In this document: positions 17,342 to 26,121 of the stretch, in pieces
How positions within the stretch are numbered: the first letter of the stretch is position 1
How the letters are laid out: each line of letters opens with the position of its first letter
Source of the DNA: Brevibacillus antibioticus
Lineage (GTDB): Bacteria; Bacillota; Bacilli; Brevibacillales; Brevibacillaceae
Direction of reading: 5' to 3'
NCBI RefSeq assembly: GCF_005217615.1
Contig: NZ_SZNK01000001.1
Span: 4,203,501-4,267,500 of the forward strand
Length of the DNA stretch: 64,000 bases
The notes under the pieces: model-generated
What the model was told of the DNA's origin: nothing
The model's input: the letters and a program-made list of their open reading frames with translations, nothing else
The model's database searches: none
Position numbers and translations under genes: made by a program

Positions 17342-18268
17342 TCACACCTTTATGTTGGTCACTTTCTTTACGAGGATATAGGACAGGAGAGTTCCGATTA
17401 CAAACAACCCCAGAAGAAAAAGACCAAATCCGGAAAACAACGGATCAATGAAGCCTTTGTTCATCGTGTTCATCATTAGCACCAGGGCAATTGGCATGAT
17501 CGGTACCAAGATAGAGACATACCGCTGTTCCGCCGTCATCGTCTTGATTTCCTGATTCACGATGCGGCGATCCTCCAGTGTCTCCGCCATTTCTTGCAGC
17601 ACCTGGCTCAAATTCCCTCCTGCGCGCCGTTGAATCAGCAGGGTAGCCGTAAAGATACGGAATTCTCGCGTCGGTATTCGTTTTTCCATGTCAGAGAGCG
17701 CTCGGTCAAAGCTGACGCCTAGCTGTAGCTCACGTGCCATGCGGCTAAACTCATCTCCAGCGGGATAATTCATCTCCTTGGCGACCAGTGAGATCCCCTG
17801 CGAGAGCGTAAGACCTGCACGCAGCGAGTTGGCCAAAAGGCGACACACCTCGGAGAGCTGTTCATTCAATCGCTCCTGGTACTTGTTGCGTCGGACGAAG
17901 AACAGCACGTTCTGTATGAGATACATCACCACTGCCCCGATCATGAAGTTAAAAGGAAAAGAAATATTCACGACGTTACTGAGCAAGAAGGCGAGCACCA
18001 TCGTACCCACGATCAAAATTCCGTAAAACTCCGAGGGAGCAAGCGGGAAGTTTGCTTTGATCAGCTTTTTTTGGACTTCTTTGGCATAAGGCGTCTGGTC
18101 AAATTTGTCTCCCCAAACGATGACGACACTTTTTCGCTTTCCCTTCACCTCGAACCATTCTTCCGCTTTCTTTTTCCATTCGGTCTTCTTGGCCCGATAA
18201 CCGAGATACTCGTAGATGCCCCAGATGCCAAACAACACCGCAAGACTAAACAGAATAGGCATGGTCAC
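17342..18268 (-). CDS. tadB: TadB pilus inner-membrane platform protein
   Basis: 308 residues with an N-terminal helix, two central helices, a type II secretion F domain (LLANSLRAGLTLSQGISLVA, RRAGGNLSQVLQEMA) and two C-terminal helices. It pairs with TadC. The GTG start at 18268 has AAGGAGGG 8 bases upstream and overlaps the end of cpaF by about 20 bases, indicating coupled translation. The longer frame to 18319 lies wholly within cpaF and is not supported by a ribosome site. Confidence 0.88.
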   Translation of the reverse strand: MTMPILFSLAVLFGIWGIYEYLGYRAKKTEWKKKAEEWFEVKGKRKSVVIVWGDKFDQTPYAKEVQKKLIKANFPLAPSEFYGILIVGTMVLAFLLSNVVNISFPFNFMIGAVVMYLIQNVLFFVRRNKYQERLNEQLSEVCRLLANSLRAGLTLSQGISLVAKEMNYPAGDEFSRMARELQLGVSFDRALSDMEKRIPTREFRIFTATLLIQRRAGGNLSQVLQEMAETLEDRRIVNQEIKTMTAEQRYVSILVPIMPIALVLMMNTMNKGFIDPLFSGFGLFLLGLFVIGTLLSYILVKKVTNIKV

Positions 18269-19634
18269 GCTGCTTCCCTCCTTCCGCCCTGAAGATGGAT
18301 TCATCCAGATTGATTCCAAAAACGTGGAGTCTCTCCAAGCTCCGTGGGATTACCCCGGTTGCCGTAAAGTAGCCAAGGACTTCCCCTTTCGCGCCGATCC
18401 CCTTCCGCTGGAAACGAAAAATCTCGTTGACCTCCACGCGTTTATCTTCCGTTTTCGCTACTTCTGAAATCGATACGATTTTACGTGTTCCGTCTGACAG
18501 GCGCGTGACCTGGACGATGATATCCAGCGCACTGACGATATATTCACGGACAATCGTAGAGGGCAAATCCATCCCGGCCATGACGACCATCCCTTCCAAA
18601 CGGTTGAAGGCATCCTGTGGGGAGTTGGCGTGGACGGTGGTTAGCGATCCTTCATGCCCGGTATTCATGGCCTGCAGCATGTCGAATGCCTCTGCACCCC
18701 GTACCTCCCCCACGATGATGCGGTCTGGCCTCATCCGCAGGGAGTTTCGCACGAGCTGACGGATCGTGACTTCCCCTGTTCCCTCCATATTGGGCGGGCG
18801 TGCCTCCATCCCAATACAGTTGGGGTGAGTCAGCTTCAGCTCGGCCGAATCCTCAATCGTTATGACACGTTCATAGTGTGGAATAGCTTTTGCTGTCGCA
18901 TTTAGCAACGTTGTCTTACCACTACCGGTACCACCGGAGATCAGCACGTTCATTTTGGCTTCCACCACGGCTTGAATGAACTGAGACATCGCTGCACTGA
19001 AAGAACCAAATTGCATCAGATCATCCATCAAGAAAGGCTCTTTGCGAAATTTACGAATCGAAACGAGCGTGCCATTGAGACTGATTGGAGGAATGACGGC
19101 ATTCACACGGCTTCCATCCTTCAGACGGGCGTCGACCATCGGCGAGCTTTCATCGATTCGTCGACCAAGCGGCGCCACAATCCGGTCCACGATATGCCGC
19201 AAATGTTCCTCGTCACGAAATTTTAAATCGGTTAATTCCAGCCTTCCTCGTTTCTCGACGTATACCAGGTTGTGTCCGTTAATCGAGATCTCCGTAATTT
19301 CCGGATCGGCGAGAAGCGGTTCAAGCGGGCCAAGCCCCACTGATTCATTGATCAAACGTGTCAGCAGGATATCCTTTTCATTTCGTGGAATGACTACTTT
19401 TTCTTCTGACATGTATTGGGAGACGAGACGTTCGATTGCGAGACGCATCTCATCTGAACGGAGGCTGGTCAGTCTCTCTAGATTGGTCTCCCGCAAAAGT
19501 CGGGTCTTGTAGTGCTCAGCCAGCTCGTCGATGTACGGATTGAAGGAAGGAGCTGCTAATGTAGCAGCGAGTGGCGTCTGCTTTGCCTCATCCCCTGGCG
19601 CTGTCTGCTCCTGCTTTCGTCGGAATAAAGCCAT
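18246..19634 (-). CDS. cpaF: CpaF/TadA pilus assembly ATPase
   Basis: A 462-residue secretion ATPase of the GspE/VirB11 superfamily. The Walker A box [13 protein letters not shown] lies near residue 240, the Walker B region is [12 protein letters not shown], and the Asp and His boxes are visible. It is cytoplasmic and hexameric in known relatives, powering Flp assembly through TadB/TadC. It follows cpaE by 28 bases in the same operon. Length is normal for the family. Confidence 0.93.
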   Translation of the reverse strand: MALFRRKQEQTAPGDEAKQTPLAATLAAPSFNPYIDELAEHYKTRLLRETNLERLTSLRSDEMRLAIERLVSQYMSEEKVVIPRNEKDILLTRLINESVGLGPLEPLLADPEITEISINGHNLVYVEKRGRLELTDLKFRDEEHLRHIVDRIVAPLGRRIDESSPMVDARLKDGSRVNAVIPPISLNGTLVSIRKFRKEPFLMDDLMQFGSFSAAMSQFIQAVVEAKMNVLISGGTGSGKTTLLNATAKAIPHYERVITIEDSAELKLTHPNCIGMEARPPNMEGTGEVTIRQLVRNSLRMRPDRIIVGEVRGAEAFDMLQAMNTGHEGSLTTVHANSPQDAFNRLEGMVVMAGMDLPSTIVREYIVSALDIIVQVTRLSDGTRKIVSISEVAKTEDKRVEVNEIFRFQRKGIGAKGEVLGYFTATGVIPRSLERLHVFGINLDESIFRAEGGKQRDHAYSV

Positions 19635-19662
19635 CTAACTCCCACCTTTTTGAACTTGCTCT

Positions 19663-20820
19663 TTATGACAGTTTCTTGAGTACCCATTTTCGGATGTCTT
19701 TCGCAGCCAAAGAGAGCTTTTTCTCATTTGCTTCCTTTTGCAACGGTCGTCCTTGATTGACAGCCGCTTGCACGCCTTGATGATCTCTGCTGATTTCAGC
19801 GGTAATCGGTGTGGTAAATAATCCCTTCAAATCAGACACATTCAGTTCGTTATCCCTTCCCACTTGATTGACGACCACTTCGAGCCTGCCTGCGGTATCA
19901 ATTCGCAGACGTCGGAACAAGTCTTCCACGAGTCGGTAAATTTGAACGGACGGTGTGTCCAAATTCATCACGTAATAAATCATGTCCGACTCTGACAAAG
20001 CGGCAAAGGTAAGCTCGTTCATATGCGTTGGCAGGTCGATAATCACAAAGTCATAGCTGCGGCGGCTAGCGCGAATCAACCTGGTGACAAATGCCTCGGA
20101 CATATTCTCCGCCGTTTCGGCATCACGCGGACTGACCAGCACCTCCAGCTTGGAATGGTTCTCCCTCTGGGCCACATTGCGAATATGAAACTCATTGATT
20201 TCGTCCATAACCGGCATGAGATCGCCCAATGTACGGTTGTTGTCAAAGGACAAGAAGGTTTCGATTCCACCGTATTGGAGATTGAGATCGATGAGCAGCA
20301 CACTGGCCGTAGATTCTAGCTTCAACGCTTGTGCAAAGCCCGTTGCCAGCTGGGTTCGTCCGCTTCCCCCTTTTCCACTGTAAAAGGAGTACACCTTTCC
20401 CCGCCCTCGCACGAAAGCTTTGCCGGATGCATCCGTGCCCTTTTTTCTCTGCTTGATCTGGGACAAATCTGATATTTTGTCGAGACGATCAGACAACAGA
20501 TTGAGCTCATCTGGCATCACGATGTATTCCACAGCACCCGCGCGGACGACATCTCGCAGCAGGACAAAATCCTGTTTTTCTGTGAGATAAATGAGGATGC
20601 CCTCCGGAAGCTCTCCTTGTATGTACTGCACCAGCTCTACTCCTGCTCCGTCTTCCGGCTGCACAAGCAAAACGACATCGGGACCAATCCGGTCAATTTC
20701 TTTTTTCACTTCGATGGAAGTCGTGTAGCGTACTTGCTCATACGGAGTCAAAATTTCCTTTAGCATATCTTTTACAGAGTCGTAATCCGCAACGACGAGA
20801 ATTTTCATATCTTTGTTCAT
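19663..20820 (-). CDS. cpaE: CpaE/TadZ-like pilus localisation ATPase
   Basis: 385 residues. The N-terminal 120 residues have a receiver-like fold (KILVVADYDSVKDML) but the phospho-acceptor setting looks divergent. A ParA/MinD-like ATPase follows (about 135-385). The P-loop reads YSGKGGSGRTQLATG: the signature lysine of the deviant Walker A is kept, but the second lysine is Arg. CpaE/TadZ proteins place the Tad machine at specific sites in the cell. It starts 4 bases after cpaB. Confidence 0.85.
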   Translation of the reverse strand: MNKDMKILVVADYDSVKDMLKEILTPYEQVRYTTSIEVKKEIDRIGPDVVLLVQPEDGAGVELVQYIQGELPEGILIYLTEKQDFVLLRDVVRAGAVEYIVMPDELNLLSDRLDKISDLSQIKQRKKGTDASGKAFVRGRGKVYSFYSGKGGSGRTQLATGFAQALKLESTASVLLIDLNLQYGGIETFLSFDNNRTLGDLMPVMDEINEFHIRNVAQRENHSKLEVLVSPRDAETAENMSEAFVTRLIRASRRSYDFVIIDLPTHMNELTFAALSESDMIYYVMNLDTPSVQIYRLVEDLFRRLRIDTAGRLEVVVNQVGRDNELNVSDLKGLFTTPITAEISRDHQGVQAAVNQGRPLQKEANEKKLSLAAKDIRKWVLKKLS

Positions 20821-20823
20821 GAC

Positions 20824-21636
20824 TTACCCTCCGGTTTTCGGTGGTTGATTAGTTGGCTGCGGTGGTACCGAAGTAGGTTTCGCTGGTGGCTGGGCCGGAG
20901 CTGCCGGTTGCCCTGCTACAGGTGGTGTAACAGGCGGTGTCGCAGGCTTCGCCTCAGCAGGTTTGCTAGGCGGTTTGGTCTGTTCCGGCTTGGGCTCGAC
21001 AAACGGATCGGGAATACCCAAGTCTCCTTTGCCCACGTTCGCTTTCAAAATGCGAACCACCTGGGCATAATGCTGCTGGTGAATGAATTTCGGTGCTTCC
21101 TCGAACGGGAGCTCGAGAGCTACCCCCTTGAAGCTGTTCTCCGATTTGGCGACCATGGCGACTGGCACGTCTTTCATGAACACTTCCGTCACGGGCTTTC
21201 CGTTCTCCTCATGCGAAATGATGACGTCTACCCGGTCTAGCGCCTCCAGCTCCTGGTCGAAGACGACATTGCTCGATGCAAACACCGTCACAAGCCTGTT
21301 GTTCTGATCCCGTACAACATTCGCTGGCTTCATGATGTTTTTCGTAATGATGTCTCCCTTTGACAAGGGAACGATCGTGACTTGATTTTTCAAACTGGCT
21401 TTATCGATGACGTACGAATCATCCGCGTACTTTTTGGGGATTTCCCTTACCGTTAATTGGTCGGGTTGTATCAGTGCCCGAGATGGAATATCTGCATTTG
21501 CTTCGTATATTTCCACCATTTCGCCCAGTTGCGCATTCAAATCCTTGATTTTTTGCAGAAACAGAAAGCCCGCAAGTGCAGCAAGTAGGAACGATAATAC
21601 AAGAAAAATGATTGCCCTACGTTTTGATTCCAACAT
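20824..21636 (-). CDS. cpaB: CpaB/RcpC-like pilus assembly protein
   Basis: 270 residues: an N-terminal membrane helix (about 8-28), an SAF domain (about 45-110; ANADIPSRALIQPDQLTVRE), a second RcpC-type domain, and a Pro/Ala-rich tail of about 60 residues (about 205-270) that may cross or contact the cell wall. In diderm relatives CpaB associates with the secretin; in Gram-positives its partner is unknown. The ATG at 21636 has GAGAGGG 9 bases upstream and is preferred to the frame starting at 21669. Confidence 0.8.
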   Translation of the reverse strand: MLESKRRAIIFLVLSFLLAALAGFLFLQKIKDLNAQLGEMVEIYEANADIPSRALIQPDQLTVREIPKKYADDSYVIDKASLKNQVTIVPLSKGDIITKNIMKPANVVRDQNNRLVTVFASSNVVFDQELEALDRVDVIISHEENGKPVTEVFMKDVPVAMVAKSENSFKGVALELPFEEAPKFIHQQHYAQVVRILKANVGKGDLGIPDPFVEPKPEQTKPPSKPAEAKPATPPVTPPVAGQPAAPAQPPAKPTSVPPQPTNQPPKTGG

Positions 21637-21732
21637 CAGAAGATTCCCTCTCTTTTTCGAAAAATCCATTCATGTTTATTCTTCGTCGCTTTATTGCCAA
21701 TATCGGGAATAGATAAACTCACGAGAAAGGCA

Positions 21733-22188
21733 CTAGGAATACATAACTATGACCAGCATGAGACTGGTCCCACCCGCAACAAATGGGGCCAACGGGATCT
21801 CTTGCCCTAGCTTCATCCTGCCTGTCATTTTGGCGATGGCCCATATGGGAAGCACACTGACTCCCGCAAGCAAATACGTAAGCATGAGCACGACCACCCC
21901 CGCTTGCCATCCAACCGCTGCACCGACCAAAGCGAGCAGCTTAATATCCCCTCCGCCCATCTGACCGTTGCTAATCACCGCCATGAGTAATGAAATTCCT
22001 CCCAGCACAATAACTCCCATCGCATAAGTCAGCCATTTCTCTGGATGAAGGTACGCATGCAGAACGAGAAAATACACAATTCCCGGAAGTGTCAGCCAGT
22101 CGTAAATGAGACGGCGGCGTAGGTCGGTATACACAGCGACTGCCATTACGAAAAGAATGGGAATGATGACATACCAAGATAACACCAT
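21733..22188 (-). CDS. cpaA: CpaA/TadV prepilin peptidase
   Basis: 151 residues with about five membrane helices and the two catalytic aspartates of A24 peptidases: TDLRRRLIYDWLTLP (first) and MGGGDIKL (second). There is no methyltransferase domain, as usual for the TadV type. It cleaves the leaders of the Flp pilin and TadE-like pseudopilins. It is the first gene of the Tad transcript, followed by about 95 non-coding bases before cpaB. Confidence 0.88.
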   Translation of the reverse strand: MVLSWYVIIPILFVMAVAVYTDLRRRLIYDWLTLPGIVYFLVLHAYLHPEKWLTYAMGVIVLGGISLLMAVISNGQMGGGDIKLLALVGAAVGWQAGVVVLMLTYLLAGVSVLPIWAIAKMTGRMKLGQEIPLAPFVAGGTSLMLVIVMYS

Positions 22189-22501
22189 ATGTCCTCCTTC
22201 CTGCTTTTTGAGGAAAATTCCACCATTACAGACTGTCGTTTAGGAAAATTTGTTGCAGGAATATCCAATTTTTTTGTATATTTTTTTGTAAAAACGCTTT
22301 CATTTCCTTATTCTCTAGGTTTTCGAGCAGGACATTTTTCCCTCTCCTGCCTAAATCTGCTGAAGTCCAAAACTACACGAGACTAGTTGAGCTTTGCACG
22401 GATTTTGTTCGAGAATACATTCGTTGTCGTTCCATGAGACGAACACTTTTTTGTGCTATTCTAGTAGAAAAATACGGCAACAAAAGGTGGGAATACCGAC
22501 C
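22189..22501. promoter_or_regulatory. AT-rich divergent spacer upstream of Tad operon
   Basis: 313 bases without a gene. It should contain the Tad operon promoter (leftward) and the thioredoxin promoter (rightward). A 16-base sequence at about 22287-22302 (TGTAAAAACGCTTTCA) resembles a CcpA cre site with mismatches. No strong terminator or repeat is seen. Confidence 0.35.
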
Positions 22502-22816
22502 GTGCTGGAGTATCTCGAACTAACTGAACTACTTGCAGAGATTGAACGGCATCCGACTAGTCTATTGTTTATTAAAACGGCAAACTGCGGTGTTTGCGAT
22601 GTCACCTACGCAAGAGCGGTAGAACTGCTGAAACAATATCCACAAGTGAACAGTATAGTTGTATCCATGGAAAAAACACCCAGTGTTTCCGGTGAGTTTC
22701 TCGTATTTACTGCTCCGGCGATCCTGCTGTTTATGGACGGAAAAGAAGTATTTCGGCAAGCCCGGTTTGTATCGTTTGACGAGCTGGAGCGTATTTTGAC
22801 ATCTATTACTTGCTAA
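22502..22816 (+). CDS. Small thioredoxin-like protein (CGVC)
   Basis: 104 residues with a thioredoxin fold and the active-site motif CGVC in TANCGVCDVTYA (cysteines about 28 and 31). The cis-proline is in FTAPAILLF. There is no signal peptide, so it is cytoplasmic, like YtpP-type thioredoxins. The start is taken as the GTG at 22502 with AAAGGTGGG about 11 bases upstream. The natural partner is not evident from context. Confidence 0.75.
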   Translation: MLEYLELTELLAEIERHPTSLLFIKTANCGVCDVTYARAVELLKQYPQVNSIVVSMEKTPSVSGEFLVFTAPAILLFMDGKEVFRQARFVSFDELERILTSITC

Positions 22817-22946
22817 AAATTCACATTTCCTGCCACTGTAAAGGTTTGGATAACCCCTCTTTTGATGGTAGAGTAGAGAGTATGGACAAATCAGATTTGC
22901 CAGATAATCTGTTGCATTTTATCGTTTTTTGAAGGAGAGACAGTGG

Positions 22947-24098
22947 ATGAGAGCCTTATTGGTAGACGACGAGCAACTACCCTTGATGCATCTGCAACGA
23001 TTGCTGGAAAAAGATGTTGGCGGCGTTAAGGTAGTTGGAGCCTACACCAATCCTCTCGAAGCGATCGATCAAGCAATATCCCTTCAACCAGATGTCGTAT
23101 TTTTAGATATTAATATGCCGCGCATCAGTGGACTGGAGATCGGAGAACGTCTACAAGGAATCGATAACTCCCCGGAGATCGTATTTGTCACAGGGTACGA
23201 TAAGTACGCCGTTGATGCTTTTGAGCTATGCGCGCTGGATTACATCATGAAGCCCGTACAGCTTCAACGCTTGCAAAAGACAATGGACCGTCTTCGTGAA
23301 AGAATCAAGTCCGCGAAAGAAGCCGCGCCTGTTAAAGAAGAGTCAGTCGTCTCCATCCAATGCTTCAATCGTATTTTGTTTCACCAGCCGAATCAGGAGC
23401 CACAAGAGATCAAGTGGCGCACGAATAAAGCTCGCGAGCTGTTTGCCTATTTGTTGCATCACCGCAACAAGATGATCGACAAAGATTCGCTTATCGAGCT
23501 TTTGTGGCCGGACTATGATGGAAGCAAAGGCGTAACCCAGCTTTATACGACGATTTACCTCATCCGGCAAACCTTGAAACGCTATGGTCTTCAAACTATA
23601 TCGATCAACAAAGGCAATTTAGAAGGCGGCTATAAGCTGACGATTGATTCGGCTAAGATCGATGTGGAGGAATGGGAGAATCGTCTCAAACAATTACCGC
23701 CCCTCTCTCTTGCGAATATGCAGGAGTATGAGCAAGTACTCGCGACGTACATGGGCGATTATTTCGGAGACTACGACTATTTGTGGGCAGAGTACGAGCG
23801 GGAAAGACTCCGCAGAATGTGGCTGCAGCTCGCCAAAACAATGAGCAGCTTCTATTTGGGGCACGGCAGAGTCCAAGAAGCGATCAACGTCAACCAACGC
23901 ATTCAGCATTTGCACCCGCTTGAAGAAGACAGCTACATGATCTTGATGCAGTTGTACGCTTCCTTGGATAATCAAGCGGCTGTAGAAGAGCAGTATCAAC
24001 TCTTGACCTCTCGATGGGAGATTGAACTCGGCTCTGCTGCAAACGAACATATCACCAAGTGGTATCACATATGGAAGCAGGAGACAGAACAAAAGTAA
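22947..24098 (+). CDS. Response regulator with SARP/BTAD output domain
   Basis: 383 residues. A receiver domain (1-120; acceptor Asp54 in VFLDINMPRISG, conserved Lys in IMKPVQL) is followed by an OmpR-like winged helix (about 145-230) and a BTAD helical-repeat domain (about 240-370). This architecture occurs in Bacillota as SARP-type regulators, often without an adjacent kinase, as here. The ATG at 22947 has AAGGAG 9 bases upstream. Position beside the Tad locus suggests but does not prove a link. Confidence 0.82.
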   Translation: MRALLVDDEQLPLMHLQRLLEKDVGGVKVVGAYTNPLEAIDQAISLQPDVVFLDINMPRISGLEIGERLQGIDNSPEIVFVTGYDKYAVDAFELCALDYIMKPVQLQRLQKTMDRLRERIKSAKEAAPVKEESVVSIQCFNRILFHQPNQEPQEIKWRTNKARELFAYLLHHRNKMIDKDSLIELLWPDYDGSKGVTQLYTTIYLIRQTLKRYGLQTISINKGNLEGGYKLTIDSAKIDVEEWENRLKQLPPLSLANMQEYEQVLATYMGDYFGDYDYLWAEYERERLRRMWLQLAKTMSSFYLGHGRVQEAINVNQRIQHLHPLEEDSYMILMQLYASLDNQAAVEEQYQLLTSRWEIELGSAANEHITKWYHIWKQETEQK

Positions 24099-24111
24099 TG
24101 ATACTCTCTCA

Positions 24112-24456
24112 CTAGATCTAGAGGGCACTCATGAAGATCTGAAGTGGTCCATACAGCGTATTTCTCGCTGTTTTTTGCATCCTACCTTCCTCTGCCGCCG
24201 CCTCCAATTATGGAACGGCGACTTATTCGCCAAAGCAAACCCAAGATGTACTATAAAATCCTTATATGCCAACCTGGGGCTGTTTAACGATATGTTCGGC
24301 AACAAAGAAGATACAAACAGCTACCTGTCCTGGATACAGAAGAGCCGGGCATTTAATTTACCATGGAAGGCAAACGCTCGGACGGAAGATATACATTGGG
24401 TGCAGTCCAAGTACGTGACTGATCCATCAAAAAAATCCCTTCCTGACCACCTGTAA
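24112..24456 (+). pseudogene. Decayed remnant of a secreted protein gene
   Basis: No intact gene. One plus-strand frame reads like a signal peptide and mature start (FLAVFCILPSSAAASNYGTA, then YSPKQTQDVL followed by a stop). Shifted frames continue with plausible protein-like sequence to a stop at about 24456. This fits a frameshifted, truncated exported protein; a weak likeness to DUF4832-type secreted proteins (a DVLxNPxM-like motif) was noticed but is not firm. Confidence 0.35.
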
Positions 24457-24477
24457 AGGAGTCAGAAAGGGATTTTT
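24426..24477. terminator. Bidirectional intrinsic terminator
   Basis: AAATCCCTTCCTGAC pairs with GTCAGAAAGGGATTT around a short loop, with A-run and T-run on either side, so it can end transcripts from both directions. Confidence 0.8.
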
Positions 24478-24490
24478 CTGTCTAATCATA

Positions 24491-24758
24491 TTATGGTGCA
24501 TAATCGCCAGCGTAGCTTACCAGTGATACGTTTTTCACACCTTCTACCTCTGAAATATCTTGAACAAATGCCGTATTATCTCCCGTGAGTTTGACTTCCA
24601 CAATCAATTCCACCATCTCTTTGTGTACGGTCTTTGACTTCAAGACGTATTTCATTTTGTTCAACTGGTATTTAACCCCGTCATTGGCTTGATCATGATA
24701 ACCTCTCTGCGACAAAAGAACCGATGAACCCATAACCACCTGTAATCAAAACTTTCAT
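24491..24758 (-). pseudogene. Deletion scar joining epimerase start to a DUF4956-like tail
   Basis: From the ATG at 24758 the sequence encodes MKVLITGGYGFIGSFVAERL and then a stop. This is the nucleotide-binding start of an extended short-chain dehydrogenase/epimerase. In another frame, a tail of about 65 residues (KMKYVLKSKTVHKEM to VKNVSLVSYAGDYAP) continues to a stop at 24491. It resembles the C-terminus of DUF4956 or MgtC-like membrane proteins; that assignment is tentative. The two pieces appear to be fused by a deletion. The ATG overlaps the stop codon of the CheY gene, so the scar is still attached to its old operon. Confidence 0.5.
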
Positions 24759-25174
24759 ACTAACACCTCAGCTATTTGTTTCACCTGTCTATCCCCACGA
24801 CGGACATCTACCCCTGTTCCCAGCAATTTTTGGACAGCCCATTCGATTCGCTCTAGCTGCAGTGGCTTCGCTATGAAATCCCGCGCACCTGCCTGAATTG
24901 CCTTGATGACGGTATCGTGCCTAGACACTGCTGAGCAAATAATGATCCTAGCATCCTTATCCAACTCCATGATTCTGCGTGATGCAGTCAAACCGTTCAT
25001 ACCGGGCATGGTAATATCCATCGTGACGAGTGATGGTTTGTACAAGCAGTAATTTCTAACAGCCTCTTCTCCCGAAGCAGCTTCCGCAACGACATGCAAT
25101 CCTAACGTTTCAAATATGTTGCGCAGCACATGTCTCGTAAACGCCGTATCATCAACAATCAGAATGCTATTCAT
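24755..25174 (-). CDS. CheY-like stand-alone response regulator, copy A
   Basis: A 139-residue receiver-only protein: acidic pair VDD at 8-9, acceptor Asp53 in MDITMPGMNG, Lys103 in FIAKPL. It is about 80 percent identical to copy B (25487-25858) over 120 residues, with a 17-residue C-terminal extension that copy B lacks. Both copies lack an output domain, like CheY or Spo0F phosphorelay proteins. The 5' leader (GGGAGA just before the start) is also shared. No kinase or chemotaxis gene is near. The stop codon overlaps the start of the broken epimerase gene. Confidence 0.85.
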   Translation of the reverse strand: MNSILIVDDTAFTRHVLRNIFETLGLHVVAEAASGEEAVRNYCLYKPSLVTMDITMPGMNGLTASRRIMELDKDARIIICSAVSRHDTVIKAIQAGARDFIAKPLQLERIEWAVQKLLGTGVDVRRGDRQVKQIAEVLV

Positions 25175-25486
25175 CCAAGACGCTGTCTCCCATCCTATTA
25201 TCTATATCTTTCAAATTATATAATCGCAATAATACATCCCATTTTTTCTGTGAATCAAAACAATAGTTTCTTAACTTTTCATAGGCACAAAGCCCCCTCA
25301 CTCCGTAGTTTCCCCCATTCTACTAGGATCATCTCAACAATTTCTGAACAAAAGACAAAAAGAAGAACAGGGACAGTTACCTATAAGGCAACTTATCCCT
25401 GTTCTTCTTCATCCTTTCCCACTATCTTCCTCTCCGAGACTTCTCTTTCTCTTTTTTCAACAAACTAACACCAGAGCTATTTTGTT
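25175..25486. other. Spacer between duplicated CheY genes
   Basis: 312 bases without a gene. It holds the terminator of copy B (25361-25408) and, at about 25316-25355, a 40-base segment closely matching one upstream of copy B (about 25911-25952), both starting CATTCTACTAGGA. The upstream regions were thus duplicated along with the genes. Confidence 0.6.
25361..25408 (-). terminator. Intrinsic terminator after CheY-like copy B
   Basis: AGAAGAACAGGGA pairs with TCCCTGTTCTTCT; on the minus strand the stem is followed by a T-rich run (TTTTTGTCTTTTG). Confidence 0.8.
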
Positions 25487-25858
25487 TCATCTAGTATCTG
25501 TCTCCAATAAATGTTGAACAGCCCATTCAATCCTCTCGAACTGCAAGGGCTTTGCGATAAAATCACGTGCACCTGCCTGGATCGCTTTGATGACAGTATC
25601 GCGTCGTGCAACTGCGGAGCAAATAATAATCTTCGCATTCTTATCCAGCTCCATGATTTTGCGGGAAGCAGCCAAACCGTTCATGCCCGGCATCGTAATA
25701 TCCATCATGACGAATGTCGGTCGATACAAACAGTAGTTTCTAACAGCCTCCTCCCCTGAATCAGCCTCTGCAACTACCTCAATTCCTAATGTCTCAAACA
25801 TGTTACGCAGCACAAGTCTCGTAAACGCTGTATCGTCAACAATTAAAATGCTATTCAT
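25487..25858 (-). CDS. CheY-like stand-alone response regulator, copy B
   Basis: A 123-residue receiver-only protein with all phosphorylation residues (VDD at 8-9, Asp53, Lys103 in FIAKPL). It is a near-duplicate of copy A. Differences are concentrated in helix 1 and at the C-terminus. Its own terminator lies at 25361-25408, so the two copies are separate transcripts. The signal source is unknown. Confidence 0.85.
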   Translation of the reverse strand: MNSILIVDDTAFTRLVLRNMFETLGIEVVAEADSGEEAVRNYCLYRPTFVMMDITMPGMNGLAASRKIMELDKNAKIIICSAVARRDTVIKAIQAGARDFIAKPLQFERIEWAVQHLLETDTR

Positions 25859-25979
25859 CTAAATTGCTTTCTCCCATCTTTTATACCACCGACATAATCT
25901 AATCATTTTCTACATTCTACTAGGAACATCTAAACAACTTCTGAACAAGAGAACATCGTCAATTTTATTACTGGGAAAT

Positions 25980-26029
25980 AAAAAGGCCGAAGCATCCGCT
26001 TCGGCTCAACTCACTCTTCTATTCGGTTC
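25980..26029. repeat. 50-bp direct repeat containing a terminator, left copy
   Basis: Identical over 50 bases to 33069-33118. It contains the hairpin GCCGAAGCATCCGCTTCGGC, which on the minus strand is followed by CTTTTTA and so is an intrinsic terminator. Together with the right copy it brackets about 7 kb of accessory genes. Confidence 0.9.
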
Positions 26030-26037
26030 TATTTCCC

Positions 26038-26070
26038 CTACCATGCTGCAATCCAACTATCCGTACGCAA
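26038..26070 (-). pseudogene. Possible C-terminal relic of a gamma-glutamyltransferase gene
   Basis: Encodes RTDSWIAAW and a stop, very close to RADSSIAAW and stop at the end of the intact gamma-glutamyltransferase (36313-37923). The right-hand copy of the 50-bp repeat also adjoins a gamma-glutamyltransferase fragment, which supports the reading. The relic is in frame with, and just past, the stop codon of the gene at 26122-26730. Confidence 0.4.
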
Positions 26071-26121
26071 GTTCCAGCTCCATGCAGTACCTGTTCTTCT
26101 TGTTGATTCTACCTGTTTCAA

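Noticed and set aside
22287..22302. CcpA cre site before the Tad operon
   Set aside because: Resembles the consensus but has mismatches on the half-site; too weak in an AT-rich spacer to call.
24022..24456. A 144-codon plus-strand frame overlapping the end of the SARP regulator
   Set aside because: Starts inside the regulator gene in another frame; the non-overlapping part is better explained as a decayed gene.
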